The notes: generated by a model from the letters alone, not told the origin. A DNA stretch of 64,000 nucleotides from Selenomonadales bacterium (GCA_029976065.1 JARKNV010000062.1:1-64000), one strand, 5' to 3'; shown: positions 17,167 through 25,985, counted from the first letter of the stretch. Numbers and translations: made by a program.

Positions 17167-18408
17167 ATGCCTTACAGTATCGCCGCATCCCATATGGCCG
17201 GCAAATCGGCCACCGACAAAATCTTCGGGGCGGCCGCCGCCGCCAACGCCGCCAAAGCCAAAATCGGCAAGGAGAATGTCGTCGACGCCACCATCGGCGT
17301 GCTCTTAGACAACAACGAGAAACTGGTCATCCTGCCCACGGTGGAAAGAGTATACAAAAACCTGCCGATGGCGGAAATCGTTCCCTACGCCGGTATCGCC
17401 GGCATGCCGGATTTCCTCGAAATGGTCCAGGTGGCTGCATTCGCCGATAACAAGCCGGAAGCTTATACAAAGGCCGTATCGACCTCCGGCGGCTCGGGAG
17501 CCATCCATCACACCATCTGGAATTACTCTGAGGTCGGCGACACCATCCTGACCCACGACTGGTACTGGGACCCGTACAGCGTCCTGTCCGACGCGCTGAT
17601 GCGCAAACTCGACACCTTCTCCCTGTTCGACGCCGACAACAAGTTCAATGTCAAATCCTTCGAAAGCAAGGTCAACGAGCTGCTCGCCAAACAGACCAAC
17701 CTCGTCGTCATCCTCAACACCCCGGCCCATAACCCGGTCGGCTACAGCCTGGACGGCGCCGAATGGGACCAGGTTCTCGAAGTCCTCAAAAAGGCCAAAC
17801 CCGGCAAGAAGATCACGCTGCTTGTCGATGTCGCTTATCTGGACTACGCCGGCGAAAAGAACGAGAGCCGGGCGTTCATGAAAAAGTTCGGCGGCCTGCC
17901 GGAAAACATTCTCGTCATCATCGGCTACAGCATGTCCAAAGGCTACACCGTCTACGGCATGCGCACCGGGGCGATGATCGGCATATCCTCCAACCAGGAC
18001 GTAATCACCGAATTCGCCAACATCAACCAGTACCTCAGCCGGGCCACCTGGTCGAACATCAACCGCGGCGCCCAGCACCTGCTGACCGCCATTTACAAGG
18101 ATGCCGCCACCCAGGTGGAGCTCGAGAAAGAGCGGCTCGGCTTCTACAAAATGATCGCCGAGCGGGCCGCAATATTCACTGCCGAAGCCAAAGAGGCCAA
18201 GCTCAACATGCTTCCGTACATCGCCGGCTTCTTCCTGTCCATCCCGGCAAAAAATCCCGACGCCGTCTGCACCAGGCTGCACGCCGACAACATTTTCGCC
18301 GTGCCGCTCGCCAAAGGAGTGCGGGTCGCCGTCTGCGCCCTGCCGACCGGCAAGATCAAGGGCATGCCCACGAAGATCGCCAAGGCAATGCAGGAAGCCG
18401 ACAAGTAA
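17167..18408 (+). CDS. PLP-dependent class I/II aminotransferase
   Basis: The 413-residue protein has the fold-type I aminotransferase pattern. NTPAHNPVGYSLDGAEW is the N-P-x-G-Y substrate/cofactor segment, LLVDVAYLDYAG carries the PLP-contacting Asp and Tyr, and IIGYSMSKGYTVYGMRTGAMIG contains the Schiff-base Lys. It probably transfers the amino group of an aromatic or other large amino acid to 2-oxoglutarate, but the substrate is not certain. ATG 17167 follows GAGGAGGAAAAAAT; the track start 10 codons upstream has no ribosome site. It has its own terminator. Confidence 0.9.
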   Translation: MPYSIAASHMAGKSATDKIFGAAAAANAAKAKIGKENVVDATIGVLLDNNEKLVILPTVERVYKNLPMAEIVPYAGIAGMPDFLEMVQVAAFADNKPEAYTKAVSTSGGSGAIHHTIWNYSEVGDTILTHDWYWDPYSVLSDALMRKLDTFSLFDADNKFNVKSFESKVNELLAKQTNLVVILNTPAHNPVGYSLDGAEWDQVLEVLKKAKPGKKITLLVDVAYLDYAGEKNESRAFMKKFGGLPENILVIIGYSMSKGYTVYGMRTGAMIGISSNQDVITEFANINQYLSRATWSNINRGAQHLLTAIYKDAATQVELEKERLGFYKMIAERAAIFTAEAKEAKLNMLPYIAGFFLSIPAKNPDAVCTRLHADNIFAVPLAKGVRVAVCALPTGKIKGMPTKIAKAMQEADK

Positions 18409-18414
18409 CAAGCG

Positions 18415-18446
18415 CGGGAAGCCGGAAAGCCGGCTTCCCGTTTTTT
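18415..18446 (+). terminator. Intrinsic terminator of the aminotransferase gene
   Basis: The stem CGGGAAGCCGG / CCGGCTTCCCG with a short A-rich loop is followed by T6. Confidence 0.92.
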
Positions 18447-18504
18447 CCTTTAGAGAGACCCAGCCGCTTTGGCAATACTATCGCCAAAGGAGGCTGATGA
18501 ATCC

Positions 18505-18687
18505 GTGGGACAATATCACGAGAACTGGATTGACGACACCCCGCTCGAATTTCCGCGGACCGGTTTCTGGCTCATCCACGTCATCGGGGCGGTAATGCTG
18601 TTCGCTCTCGGCATGCGCTTCGCCGTTCACCGCGCGCCGCTGTCGATCATGGCGTATCGCTTCATGCGCATGCTGAGGCGGCGATAA
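18505..18687 (+). CDS. Small hypothetical membrane protein, 60 residues
   Basis: AAAGGAGGCTGATGAATCC places the ribosome site before GTG 18505, giving a product starting MGQYHENWIDDTPLEF. It has one clear transmembrane helix (WLIHVIGAVMLFALGM) and a basic tail ending MRMLRRR, consistent with an N-out or anchored small protein. The family is unknown. A perfect inverted repeat lies just after the stop. Confidence 0.65.
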   Translation: MGQYHENWIDDTPLEFPRTGFWLIHVIGAVMLFALGMRFAVHRAPLSIMAYRFMRMLRRR

Positions 18688-18690
18688 CTC

Positions 18691-18722
18691 GGAGGAGGAG
18701 TGAACAGGGTTCACTCCTCCTC
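18691..18722 (+). terminator. Inverted repeat after the 60-residue membrane protein gene
   Basis: GAGGAGGAGTGAAC pairs perfectly with GTTCACTCCTCCTC around a 3-nt loop. No T run follows, so it may be a weak terminator or an mRNA 3'-end stabiliser. Confidence 0.55.
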
Positions 18723-18957
18723 GCGTTAATCCGGCGCGCGGAGATTATGCCGTCGCCATATGGCGTTTTTGCCCCAAATCTTATATACTAATTTTGCGGA
18801 AAGGTTTGCCGGGCCGGCCGACCGCCTGCGCAAGATTTCCGGCGAATAATTGGCGGCAGGATGTATAGAATGGGTAATAGATTTGTTTGCGGAAATTTTT
18901 GTGGCCAGCGGGCGCAGCAACGCGCAGTCCCGCCTGAACAGGAGGGAGGACTACTCA

Positions 18958-20610
18958 TTGGTAACTGTCCAAATTAACGGCGCCAGCCGCGAATACGGCG
19001 CAGGCACAACCTTGCTGGACATCAGCCGGGAGGTGGCTCATCTTTACCCCTCGCCGATCGTGGCAGCGTCAATCGACAACGACGTCAAGGACTTGCAGAC
19101 GGCGGTCAGGGACGGCGGCAGCATAAACTTTTTCGACCTTACCAGCGAGGAAGGAACGAGAGTCTACCGGCGCAGCCTGGCTTTTGTCCTGGTGGTAGCC
19201 GCCCGCGACCTTTTCCCCGGCGGCGAGGTGACCGTCGAGCATTCGCTCAGTAAGGGCCTTTACTGTGAGCTCCATCTCGACCGCGAACTGACCGGAGAGG
19301 ACGTCGAACGGCTTCAGGAGCGGATGCAGCAGATAATCGCCGAGGACCGGCCGTTCATCCGCCAGAGCATGCTGCGGGCCGATGCCATCGCCCTTTTCAA
19401 GGCCGCCGGCCAGAGCGACAAGGTCAAAATGCTCAGCCAGCTGCAGCGGGAGCTCGTGAGCGTATACTACTGCGGCGACGAATACGATTATTTTTACGGG
19501 ACGATGGTGCCCAGCACCGGATACCTGAAGATATTCGGGCTCAGGTTTCATCCGCCCGGCCTTATCCTGCGCTATCCAGAGAAAGAAGACCCGGCCGTGC
19601 TGCCGGAATACGTCGAGCAGGCCAAACTGTTCAAGATATTCCAGGAGGCCGAGCAATGGGGCAAAATCCTCCGCTGCCCGTATGTGGCCAATCTCAACGA
19701 ATTCGTCGAACAGGGCAAGGCAGCCGAGATCATTCGCATTGCCGAGGCACTCCACGAGAAGAAGCTTGCCCAGATCGCCGACTATATCAGCGAACACTCC
19801 TCCGAGGTGCGGGTTATCCTCGTGGCCGGACCGTCGTCATCCGGCAAGACCACCTTCGCCCAGCGGCTTAACGTTCAGCTCAGGGTCAACGGCGTCCGGC
19901 CGGTGCCCATCTCGCTCGACGACTACTTCGTCGACCGCGACCATACGCCCCGGGACGAAAAAGGCGACTACGATTTCGAGGCCATCGAGGCCATCGATCT
20001 CGACCTGTTCAACGAACATCTCGTAAGGCTTCTGCGGGGCGAACTTGTCAAGCTGCCCACCTACAACTTCATGTCCGGCCAGCGGGAATACCGCGGCCGG
20101 CGCATCCAGATCGAGCCCGATCAGCCCCTCATCGTCGAAGGCATCCACGGCCTGAACGAACGCCTGACCCGGGCGGTGCCGCGGGACCAGAAAATAAAGA
20201 TTTACATCAGCGCCCTTACCCAGATATCGATCGACAACCACAACCGCATCCCCACGACCGACACGCGGCTCATCCGCCGCATCGTCCGCGACAGCCAGTT
20301 CCGGGCCCATGATGCGCTCAAAACCCTGGAGGTGTGGCCGTCGGTCAGGCGGGGCGAGGAGCGCAACATCTTCCCCTACCAGGAAGAAGCCGACATCATG
20401 TTCAATTCGGCGCTGATTTACGAACTGGGCGTCCTGCGCAACTGCGCCGAGGGGCTGCTTGCCCAGATCGGCCCGGAAAGCCCGATGTACTCGGAAGCCA
20501 AGCGGTTGCTGAATTTTCTGCGGTCCTTCACCCTCCTGCCGGACGACGACATTCCCGCCAATTCCATCCTGCGCGAATTTGTCGGCAAGAGTTGCTTCTA
20601 CAACCCGTAA
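18958..20610 (+). CDS. TGS-domain nucleoside (uridine) kinase-like protein
   Basis: The 550-residue protein joins an N-terminal TGS domain (VTVQINGASREYGAGTTLLDIS) and a threonyl-tRNA-synthetase-like second domain to a C-terminal uridine kinase/phosphoribulokinase domain. The kinase part has Walker A GPSSSGKTT near residue 291, SLDDYFVDRDHTPRDE and IVEGIHGLN. Members are annotated as nucleoside kinases, and the TGS part may sense a ligand or RNA. TTG 18958 is chosen because GGAGGGAGGACTACTCA precedes it; the track start 36 codons upstream lacks support. Substrate specificity is inferred only. Confidence 0.9.
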   Translation: MVTVQINGASREYGAGTTLLDISREVAHLYPSPIVAASIDNDVKDLQTAVRDGGSINFFDLTSEEGTRVYRRSLAFVLVVAARDLFPGGEVTVEHSLSKGLYCELHLDRELTGEDVERLQERMQQIIAEDRPFIRQSMLRADAIALFKAAGQSDKVKMLSQLQRELVSVYYCGDEYDYFYGTMVPSTGYLKIFGLRFHPPGLILRYPEKEDPAVLPEYVEQAKLFKIFQEAEQWGKILRCPYVANLNEFVEQGKAAEIIRIAEALHEKKLAQIADYISEHSSEVRVILVAGPSSSGKTTFAQRLNVQLRVNGVRPVPISLDDYFVDRDHTPRDEKGDYDFEAIEAIDLDLFNEHLVRLLRGELVKLPTYNFMSGQREYRGRRIQIEPDQPLIVEGIHGLNERLTRAVPRDQKIKIYISALTQISIDNHNRIPTTDTRLIRRIVRDSQFRAHDALKTLEVWPSVRRGEERNIFPYQEEADIMFNSALIYELGVLRNCAEGLLAQIGPESPMYSEAKRLLNFLRSFTLLPDDDIPANSILREFVGKSCFYNP

Positions 20611-20636
20611 GCTACCCGGCACCCCGTCGGGCCAAT

Positions 20637-20667
20637 AAAAAGCTTCCGCAGTTGCGGAAGCTTTTTA
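20637..20667. terminator. Bidirectional intrinsic terminator
   Basis: AAAAGCTTCCGCA / TGCGGAAGCTTTT forms a strong symmetric hairpin between the convergent kinase-like gene and CheX-domain gene. Confidence 0.9.
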
Positions 20668-20675
20668 TTGCCTAG

Positions 20676-21548
20676 TCAGGTGATGGCGAAGTAGAGATCG
20701 GCATGGCCGCCGGCGAGGTGAAAGGAAACACGGAAGTGGTTCTGCAGCGGCAGGACGCCTTCGATCGGCTGGCTCTGCCGGGGTTTCAGGTCCAGCTCGA
20801 TGCCTCGGTCGGCGAGATTGGCGGCGAAGATGCCGTTGGCCTCGTTCAGGAATTCGGCGATGCTGTCGGTGGCCAGTTCGTTGACCTCGTCGATGGGGTC
20901 GCCGCTGTAGAGGCGGGCGAGTTTTACCAGCAGCGGACCGGTCATGGCAAGGCCGGTGGAGAAATTCATCGCCCCGCCCATTTCCTGCGACATGAGCCAG
21001 CCTCCCGTCGGCGTGCCGGCGGCGATAACCGGTTCTTCACCGCAGAAACGGATAAAGTGGCGGATAATCAGCGCCACGTATTCATACAGTAAATCGGCCT
21101 GCCGGCTGACGGACGAAAAGTCCAGGAAAGACCGGACGATGACGTCGATGTCGGAATTGTGCAGGGCATCCAGCTGGGCGGCGGACAACTGGCTGTCGCG
21201 CTTATAATTGGCCAGTTCCTTTTCCAGGGCGGCGAGCGAGAGAATGCCGTTATCGACGATGGCCTGGCTGAGGCTCAGACGCTTGAACTTCTGCGCCGCC
21301 AACAGGTCTTCCAACTGGCGGGCGGTAAGATAGCCGCGTTCCTGGGCGATCTCGCCGAACTTCTTGTCCATGCGGCGCTGCCGCAAGTGGACATCCTCCA
21401 CCATCGCCGCCGTCATCAGGCCGGCATCGATGGCTAGCACGCCGAGCTTCGGGCGGATGCTGCGCTCGCGGGCCAGCACGTCATACAACTGGGCGGGCGA
21501 CAGGAGCTGTTTGCTGAGCAGGTAGTGGCCGAAATACTGATTAAACAT
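20676..21548 (-). CDS. CheX-domain protein with N-terminal repeat region
   Basis: The C-terminal half (about residues 135-290) resembles the CheC/CheX phosphatase fold, with GGWLMSQEMGGAMNFSTGLAMTG and ELATDSIAEFLNEANGIFAANLADRG, whose E..N pair is the CheX catalytic type. The N-terminal half (FGHYLLSKQLLSPAQLYDVLARER, then two similar helix-turn segments, GYLTARQLEDLL and GILSLAALEKEL) looks like repeats of a type II secretion GspE N-terminal-like unit. It may dephosphorylate a CheY-like regulator. The ATG at 21548 follows GGGGGACACGGCA. It gives 290 residues. Confidence 0.75.
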   Translation of the reverse strand: MFNQYFGHYLLSKQLLSPAQLYDVLARERSIRPKLGVLAIDAGLMTAAMVEDVHLRQRRMDKKFGEIAQERGYLTARQLEDLLAAQKFKRLSLSQAIVDNGILSLAALEKELANYKRDSQLSAAQLDALHNSDIDVIVRSFLDFSSVSRQADLLYEYVALIIRHFIRFCGEEPVIAAGTPTGGWLMSQEMGGAMNFSTGLAMTGPLLVKLARLYSGDPIDEVNELATDSIAEFLNEANGIFAANLADRGIELDLKPRQSQPIEGVLPLQNHFRVSFHLAGGHADLYFAIT

Positions 21549-21730
21549 TGCCGTGTCCCCCCGGATCCGAAACTTTCGTACGTACCTGCATAATCCGGCC
21601 GCGCAGTTGCATTGATAACACCTCTCGTTCGAAAATAACACTTTTTGTCGAATTATAGGAGTTATTCGCGCGAAATTATTCGAATCCTTCCAGGGAGTAC
21701 CAATTTATTGCGACAAAACACATTCGGCAC

Positions 21731-21762
21731 AAAAAGAACCCCCGGTCGGACAGACCGGGGGG
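21731..21762 (-). terminator. Intrinsic terminator of the carboxyltransferase gene
   Basis: On the minus strand CCCCGGTC / GACCGGGG is followed by TTCTTTTTG just downstream of the stop. Confidence 0.85.
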
Positions 21763-21786
21763 CAATGTACGGACACCGCGAAGAGA

Positions 21787-23139
21787 CTATTTTCTGTTGG
21801 CTTCGAAGAACTTGAGGGCGACGTCGGGGAAGACGGCGTACGACAGCACATCCTCCATCGAGGCGTTGGGGTAGCCCTTCTCGGCCAGGGTTTGTTTGAG
21901 GCCTTCGAGTTGGGGAGGGATGTCGTCGGCCGGGCGGTGGGTGATGATCTCCTCGCCCTGGAGGATAAGGTCGGCCACCTCCTTGGAAATCGGCGCCGGG
22001 GTGCGGCCGTACTTGCCGCGGGCCAGGTCCTTAACCTCGCGGGGCACGTTTTTGTACCGGCCCATGATGACGTTGAAGGCGGCCATCGAGCCGACGATCT
22101 GGCTGGTGGGCGTGACGAGGGGCGGGTAACCGAGATCGGCACGCACCTTGGGCATCTCCTCGATGAGGGCGGGATACTTGTCGGCCATGCCCATTTCTTT
22201 CAGCTGGTTGAGGAGGTTGGACATCATGCCGCCGGGGATCTGGAAGGACAGCACCTTGGTGTCGATATCGATAGCGGTGTTGAGCTTGAAGGCTTCGGCC
22301 AGCTGCTTCTTCACGCCGCGGAAGTGGTCGGCGATGGGGTACATGGCTTCTTTTTTGAGGCCGGTGTCGCGTTCATGGCCTTCGAAGGCGGCGACGATCG
22401 CCTCGGTGGCCGGCTGGGCCGTGCCCAGGGCGAAGGGGGACAGCGAGCAGTCGACGATATCGACGCCGGCTTCGGCGGCCTTAAGATAAGCCATCGAGGC
22501 CATGCCGCTGGTGTAGTGGCTGTGCAAGTGGATCGGGATGCTGATCTGTTCTTTGAGGGTCCTGACCAGATCGTAGGTAACATACGGGGCCAGCAGGCCG
22601 GCCATATCCTTGATGCAAATGGAGTCGGCGCCGAGGTCGACGAGCTCTTTGGCCACCTTGACGAAGCTGTTTACGTCATGGAAGGGGCTGATGGTATACA
22701 CGAAGGCCCCCTGCACGTGGGCGCCGGACGCTTTGGCGGCCCGCATGGCGGCTTCCAGGTTGCGGACGTCGTTGAGGGCGTCGAAAATGCGCATCACGCC
22801 CACGCCGTTGTCGACGGCCCGTTTGACGAATTCGGTGACGACGTCGTCGGCGTAGTGGTTGTAGCCGAGAACGTTCTGGCCTCTGAGCAGCATCTGCAGG
22901 GGCGTTTTTTTCAGATGCTTCTTAATGGTACGGAGCCGTTCCCAGGGATCCTCGTTGAGGAAGCGCAGGCAACTGTCGAAGGTCGCTCCGCCCCAGGCCT
23001 CCAGCGAAAAATAACCGATTTCGTCTAACTGTTCCAGCACCGGAATCATATCGGCGGTGCGCATGCGGGTGGCGGCCAGCGACTGGTGTCCGTCACGCAG
23101 GACTGTTTCGCAGATTTTTAACGGATTCTTGTTAGCCAA
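21787..23139 (-). CDS. Biotin-dependent carboxyltransferase subunit (oxaloacetate decarboxylase/PycB-like), no biotinyl domain
   Basis: The 450-residue TIM-barrel enzyme moves carboxyl groups between biotin and pyruvate/oxaloacetate. Family features are RDGHQSLAATRMRTADM at the N-terminus, DSICIKDMAGLL with the carboxylated Lys, and IHLHSHYTSGM with the metal-ligand histidines. It ends soon after the conserved PycA-like domain and has no C-terminal AMKM biotin motif, so a separate biotin carrier protein must serve it. Candidate roles are oxaloacetate decarboxylase alpha, methylmalonyl-CoA transcarboxylase 5S or pyruvate carboxylase B. No carrier gene is adjacent. The TTG start follows AAGGGAGGC. 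Confidence 0.9.
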   Translation of the reverse strand: MANKNPLKICETVLRDGHQSLAATRMRTADMIPVLEQLDEIGYFSLEAWGGATFDSCLRFLNEDPWERLRTIKKHLKKTPLQMLLRGQNVLGYNHYADDVVTEFVKRAVDNGVGVMRIFDALNDVRNLEAAMRAAKASGAHVQGAFVYTISPFHDVNSFVKVAKELVDLGADSICIKDMAGLLAPYVTYDLVRTLKEQISIPIHLHSHYTSGMASMAYLKAAEAGVDIVDCSLSPFALGTAQPATEAIVAAFEGHERDTGLKKEAMYPIADHFRGVKKQLAEAFKLNTAIDIDTKVLSFQIPGGMMSNLLNQLKEMGMADKYPALIEEMPKVRADLGYPPLVTPTSQIVGSMAAFNVIMGRYKNVPREVKDLARGKYGRTPAPISKEVADLILQGEEIITHRPADDIPPQLEGLKQTLAEKGYPNASMEDVLSYAVFPDVALKFFEANRK

Positions 23140-23232
23140 AAGTACAGCCTCCCTTGATTAAATAAGTCCGCAATACATTAATTCTACCCTATATATTACC
23201 AGCGCGCAATCGACTGCCCAAGTATACATGAC

Positions 23233-24615
23233 TCAGTCAAGCTTGCGGGCCAGCAGGGTGGCGATGGGTCCCTCGCCGGTGAGCGTGGGGATATCGGCCT
23301 CGTGGCTCAGCCGGGCCAAGATGGCGTAAACCTGGGGATTTTCCGCGGGGATATGGCTGGCGGCCGCAGCGGAATAGTCATTGACCTGGCGGGTGCCTTC
23401 CTCCGGCGGCAGGATGCGGCCGGGGCCGCCCACGCAGCCGCCCTTGCAGGCCATGCCTTCGACGAAGTTGGCCGCGAATCCGCCCCCTTTCAATTCTTCG
23501 AGCATTTTTTGGCAATCGGGGATGCCATCGACCTGGCGGGCAGCAAACTTCTCCGCCCGGCGGGGAATGAGTTTGGCGAGGGTGGCGGCCACGGCCGCGC
23601 TGACGCCGCCCGTGCGCCCATACACCCTGCCGCCCCACGATGCCTGGGCGTTTTCCTCGTCCGGCTGGTCGGCGGGGTCGATTCCCGTAGCCTCGAAAAT
23701 GGCGGCAAGCTCCTGGAAAGTGAGGACAAAATCCACCGCGCCCTTGAGGCCGGGAAGAACAGCCTCCGATTTCTTGGCGACGCAGGGGCCGATGAAGACC
23801 ACCTTGGCGTCGGGGTCGAAAGCCTTGATGACCCGCGCGGAGGCCACCATCGGCGAGACGGACGGCGAAATATGGGCGAGCAGCTCGGGGAAGCGGTTCT
23901 CGATCAGCTTTATCCAGACCGGGCAGCAGCAGCTGGTAATGAGAAAGTCCTTTTCCGTCTGAACGTGCTCGTCGTACTCGAAGCACTCCTTCATCGTGAT
24001 GAGATCGGCATAGAGAGCGGTTTCAACCATCTCGGCGAAGCCGACCTTCAGCAAGGCGGACCGCAGCTTGCCGGGAGTGACGGCGGGGCCGAACTGGCCG
24101 GCGAAGGCGGGGGCGACCGAGGCGTATACCGGTCCGGATTTCTCGCGAAGTATTTCAATAAGGGGCACAAAGGCGGATTTTTCGGCCAGGGCGCCGAACG
24201 AGCAGGCCTCCAGGCAGTCGCCTTCACCGAGGCATTTTTCGTGGTCGATCTTTACCCGGTCGAACTCGTCGCGGCTGATGGCGCCCACGGGGCAAATCCG
24301 CTGGCAGTTGCGGTCGCCGGCGTCGCAATGCTTGCAGGCATCCGGGTTGGCTACCACGAACGGCTCGCTCGCCATGCCCATGAGGGCCTCGGCGTCGTGG
24401 TCGCCGATGACGGTGTCGCTGTCGTGGGGATCGAGCCCCATGGCGATGCGGATTTGGTTGGCAACTTGGCGGCGGGTGACCCGGTCGGCGAATTCGGCGT
24501 GGACCAGGCGGCAGATATCCTCGCGGCGCTCGAACAACTTGCCCTCCCAAGCGGCCTTGGCGACTTGGTACAGGATGCGGGGCCTGATATTGAGGGCGGC
24601 GGATTGCGCGGTCAT
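23233..24615 (-). CDS. [FeFe]-hydrogenase-like iron-sulfur protein (group B-like)
   Basis: The 460-residue protein has an N-terminal helical region, a ferredoxin-like segment with two cysteine sets (CKHCDAGDRNCQRICP and CLGEGDCLEACSFGA) and the H-cluster domain. The three H-cluster motifs are visible: ITSCCCPVW (L1), IGPCVAKKSEA (L2) and FVEGMACKGGCVGGPG (L3). L2 has PCxAKKxE rather than MPCxxKxxE, which points to group B-type enzymes rather than prototypical group A. It would use ferredoxin for H2 metabolism or redox sensing. No hydrogenase partner gene adjoins it. It is preceded by a complex regulatory leader. Confidence 0.85.
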   Translation of the reverse strand: MTAQSAALNIRPRILYQVAKAAWEGKLFERREDICRLVHAEFADRVTRRQVANQIRIAMGLDPHDSDTVIGDHDAEALMGMASEPFVVANPDACKHCDAGDRNCQRICPVGAISRDEFDRVKIDHEKCLGEGDCLEACSFGALAEKSAFVPLIEILREKSGPVYASVAPAFAGQFGPAVTPGKLRSALLKVGFAEMVETALYADLITMKECFEYDEHVQTEKDFLITSCCCPVWIKLIENRFPELLAHISPSVSPMVASARVIKAFDPDAKVVFIGPCVAKKSEAVLPGLKGAVDFVLTFQELAAIFEATGIDPADQPDEENAQASWGGRVYGRTGGVSAAVAATLAKLIPRRAEKFAARQVDGIPDCQKMLEELKGGGFAANFVEGMACKGGCVGGPGRILPPEEGTRQVNDYSAAAASHIPAENPQVYAILARLSHEADIPTLTGEGPIATLLARKLD

Positions 24616-24730
24616 AACAACACCTCGGCATAAGCATTTTAAATATTATTAGTTTATTTATGCCTCGCTTAGTCGTTTTCCTGTTTTTTTCCCGCCGGCG
24701 CTTGCCGGTTTTGGGCCTGAAGGAACGGTT

Positions 24731-24760
24731 AAAAAAAGGGTTGATATCACCGCTATCAAC
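24731..24760 (-). terminator. Intrinsic terminator inside the hydrogenase leader (attenuator)
   Basis: On the minus strand GTTGATA / TATCAAC with a 7-nt loop is followed by CC and a run of T. It lies about 115 bp upstream of the start codon and downstream of the promoter, so it must be read through for expression. Confidence 0.7.
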
Positions 24761-24858
24761 GCCTTCTCCGGATGCCTTATCAGTTCTTTACCTCACGGTG
24801 CCGGGGGTCGGTACCCTGGAGGCGGGCTGTTGCCTTTCCGGGTAAACGCGTTGCATAA

Positions 24859-24874
24859 TGTATACGTGTATACA
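24859..24874. promoter_or_regulatory. Palindromic operator TGTATAC-N2-GTATACA
   Basis: A 7-2-7 perfect dyad nested in an outer repeat (GCATAAT / ATTATGC) sits immediately downstream of the -10 box of the hydrogenase promoter. Its position predicts repression. The half-site resembles GntR-family operators, which is inference. Confidence 0.55.
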
Positions 24875-24877
24875 AAA

Positions 24878-24906
24878 ATTATGCCATGAGCTGGTAATAT
24901 AGTCAA
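24878..24906 (-). promoter_or_regulatory. Sigma-A promoter of the hydrogenase-like gene
   Basis: On the minus strand TTGACT (24901-24906), exactly 17 bp, then CATAAT (24878-24883), a near-consensus housekeeping promoter directed into the hydrogenase leader. Confidence 0.7.
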
Positions 24907-24958
24907 TACGAATATCCTAAAATTCAGAATACGACGTGAAACATCATCCGCCGCGGAT

Positions 24959-24996
24959 AAAAAAACCGCGGCGTTTTGCTTTACCGCGGCATTTTT
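24959..24996 (-). terminator. Intrinsic terminator of the opp operon
   Basis: The minus strand shows CCGCGG / CCGCGG arms with a 12-nt loop and a following T7, just after the last opp gene. Confidence 0.8.
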
Positions 24997-25007
24997 CTTC
25001 CGGAGCG

Positions 25008-25985
25008 CTATTTGTTTACGAGATGGCAGGCGACGAAATGACCGCCGCGGTCGACGAGCGGCGGAATTTCGCGCCGGCAGCGATCGAAAGCCAGCGGGCA
25101 ACGGGTGTGGAATTTGCAGCCGGGCGGCGGATTGAGGGGGCTGGGGACATCGCCGCCGAGCATTATGCGGCGGCGGTCTTTCTCAACCTCGGGGTCGGGG
25201 ATGGGGATGGCGGACAGGAGCGCCTGGGTGTAAGGGTGCTGGGGGTTGGCGTACAGTTCGTCCACCGGGGCGACTTCCGCGAGCGTGCCGAGGTACATGA
25301 CGGCTACCCGCCTGCTGATATGTTTGATCATCGACAGGTCGTGGGCGACGAACAGATAGGTGAGGCCGTATTCCTCCTGCAGTTCCTGCAGCAGGTTGAC
25401 CACCTGGGCCTGGATCGATACGTCGAGGGCGGAGATGGGCTCGTCGCAGACGAGAAATTCCGGTCCGGCGGCGAGGGCGCGGGCGATGCCGACCCGCTGG
25501 CGCTGGCCGCCGCTGAATTCGTGGGGAAAGCGGTTGGCGTGCTCGGGGCTGAGGCCGACCTGGGACAAGAGGCCCATTATCCGTTCGCGGCGTTCGCCGC
25601 CGGCGGCCAGGCCGTGGACATCGAGCGGTTCGCCGACGATATCGCCGACCGTCATGCGGGGATTGAGCGAAGCGTAAGGGTCCTGAAAGATCATCTGGAT
25701 GCGGCGGCGGAACAGGGCGCCGTCGGGGCCGGCGAGGGCGGCGTGCACGTCCTGGCCGCGGAATAACACTTCGCCGGCCATGGGCGCGTAGAGGCCGACA
25801 AGGGTGCGGGCGACGGTCGATTTACCGCAGCCCGTCTCGCCCACGAGACCGAGCGTTTCCCCGGCGGCCACGGAAAAACTGACCTCCTCCACCGCCCTGA
25901 CCACGGCGCGGGGCGTCCCCAGCAGGCTGCGGGCGGTAACGAAGAATTTGCTCAGGTTTCTTACTTCGATCAGCGCTGCGCTCAT
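25008..25985 (-). CDS. oppF: Oligopeptide ABC transporter ATP-binding protein OppF-type
   Basis: The 325-residue ATPase energises peptide import. It has Walker [32 protein letters not shown], the signature [16 protein letters not shown] and Walker [15 protein letters not shown]. The C-terminal oligopeptide-transporter extension ([15 protein letters not shown]) carries cysteines that in this family can bind a cluster or metal. It is the last gene of a five-gene minus-strand operon and overlaps the preceding oppD by ATGA. Confidence 0.92.
   Translation of the reverse strand: MSAALIEVRNLSKFFVTARSLLGTPRAVVRAVEEVSFSVAAGETLGLVGETGCGKSTVARTLVGLYAPMAGEVLFRGQDVHAALAGPDGALFRRRIQMIFQDPYASLNPRMTVGDIVGEPLDVHGLAAGGERRERIMGLLSQVGLSPEHANRFPHEFSGGQRQRVGIARALAAGPEFLVCDEPISALDVSIQAQVVNLLQELQEEYGLTYLFVAHDLSMIKHISRRVAVMYLGTLAEVAPVDELYANPQHPYTQALLSAIPIPDPEVEKDRRRIMLGGDVPSPLNPPPGCKFHTRCPLAFDRCRREIPPLVDRGGHFVACHLVNK

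Larger units (their letters stand above)
24616..24958 (-). other. Regulatory leader region of the hydrogenase-like gene
   Basis: This 340-bp gene-free stretch holds, in minus-strand order, a strong promoter (24878-24906), a palindromic operator overlapping the predicted transcription start (24859-24874), a folded domain closed by TTTACC/GGTAAA pairing (24787-24846), an intrinsic terminator (24731-24760) and an A/T-rich stretch before GAGGTGTTGTT-ATG. The arrangement is that of a conditionally terminated leader. I could not assign it to a known riboswitch class by eye. Confidence 0.55.

Noticed and set aside
24787-24846. Molybdenum cofactor riboswitch in the hydrogenase leader
   Set aside because: Some segments look suggestive, but I cannot confirm the conserved core by eye, so I left it as an unassigned leader.
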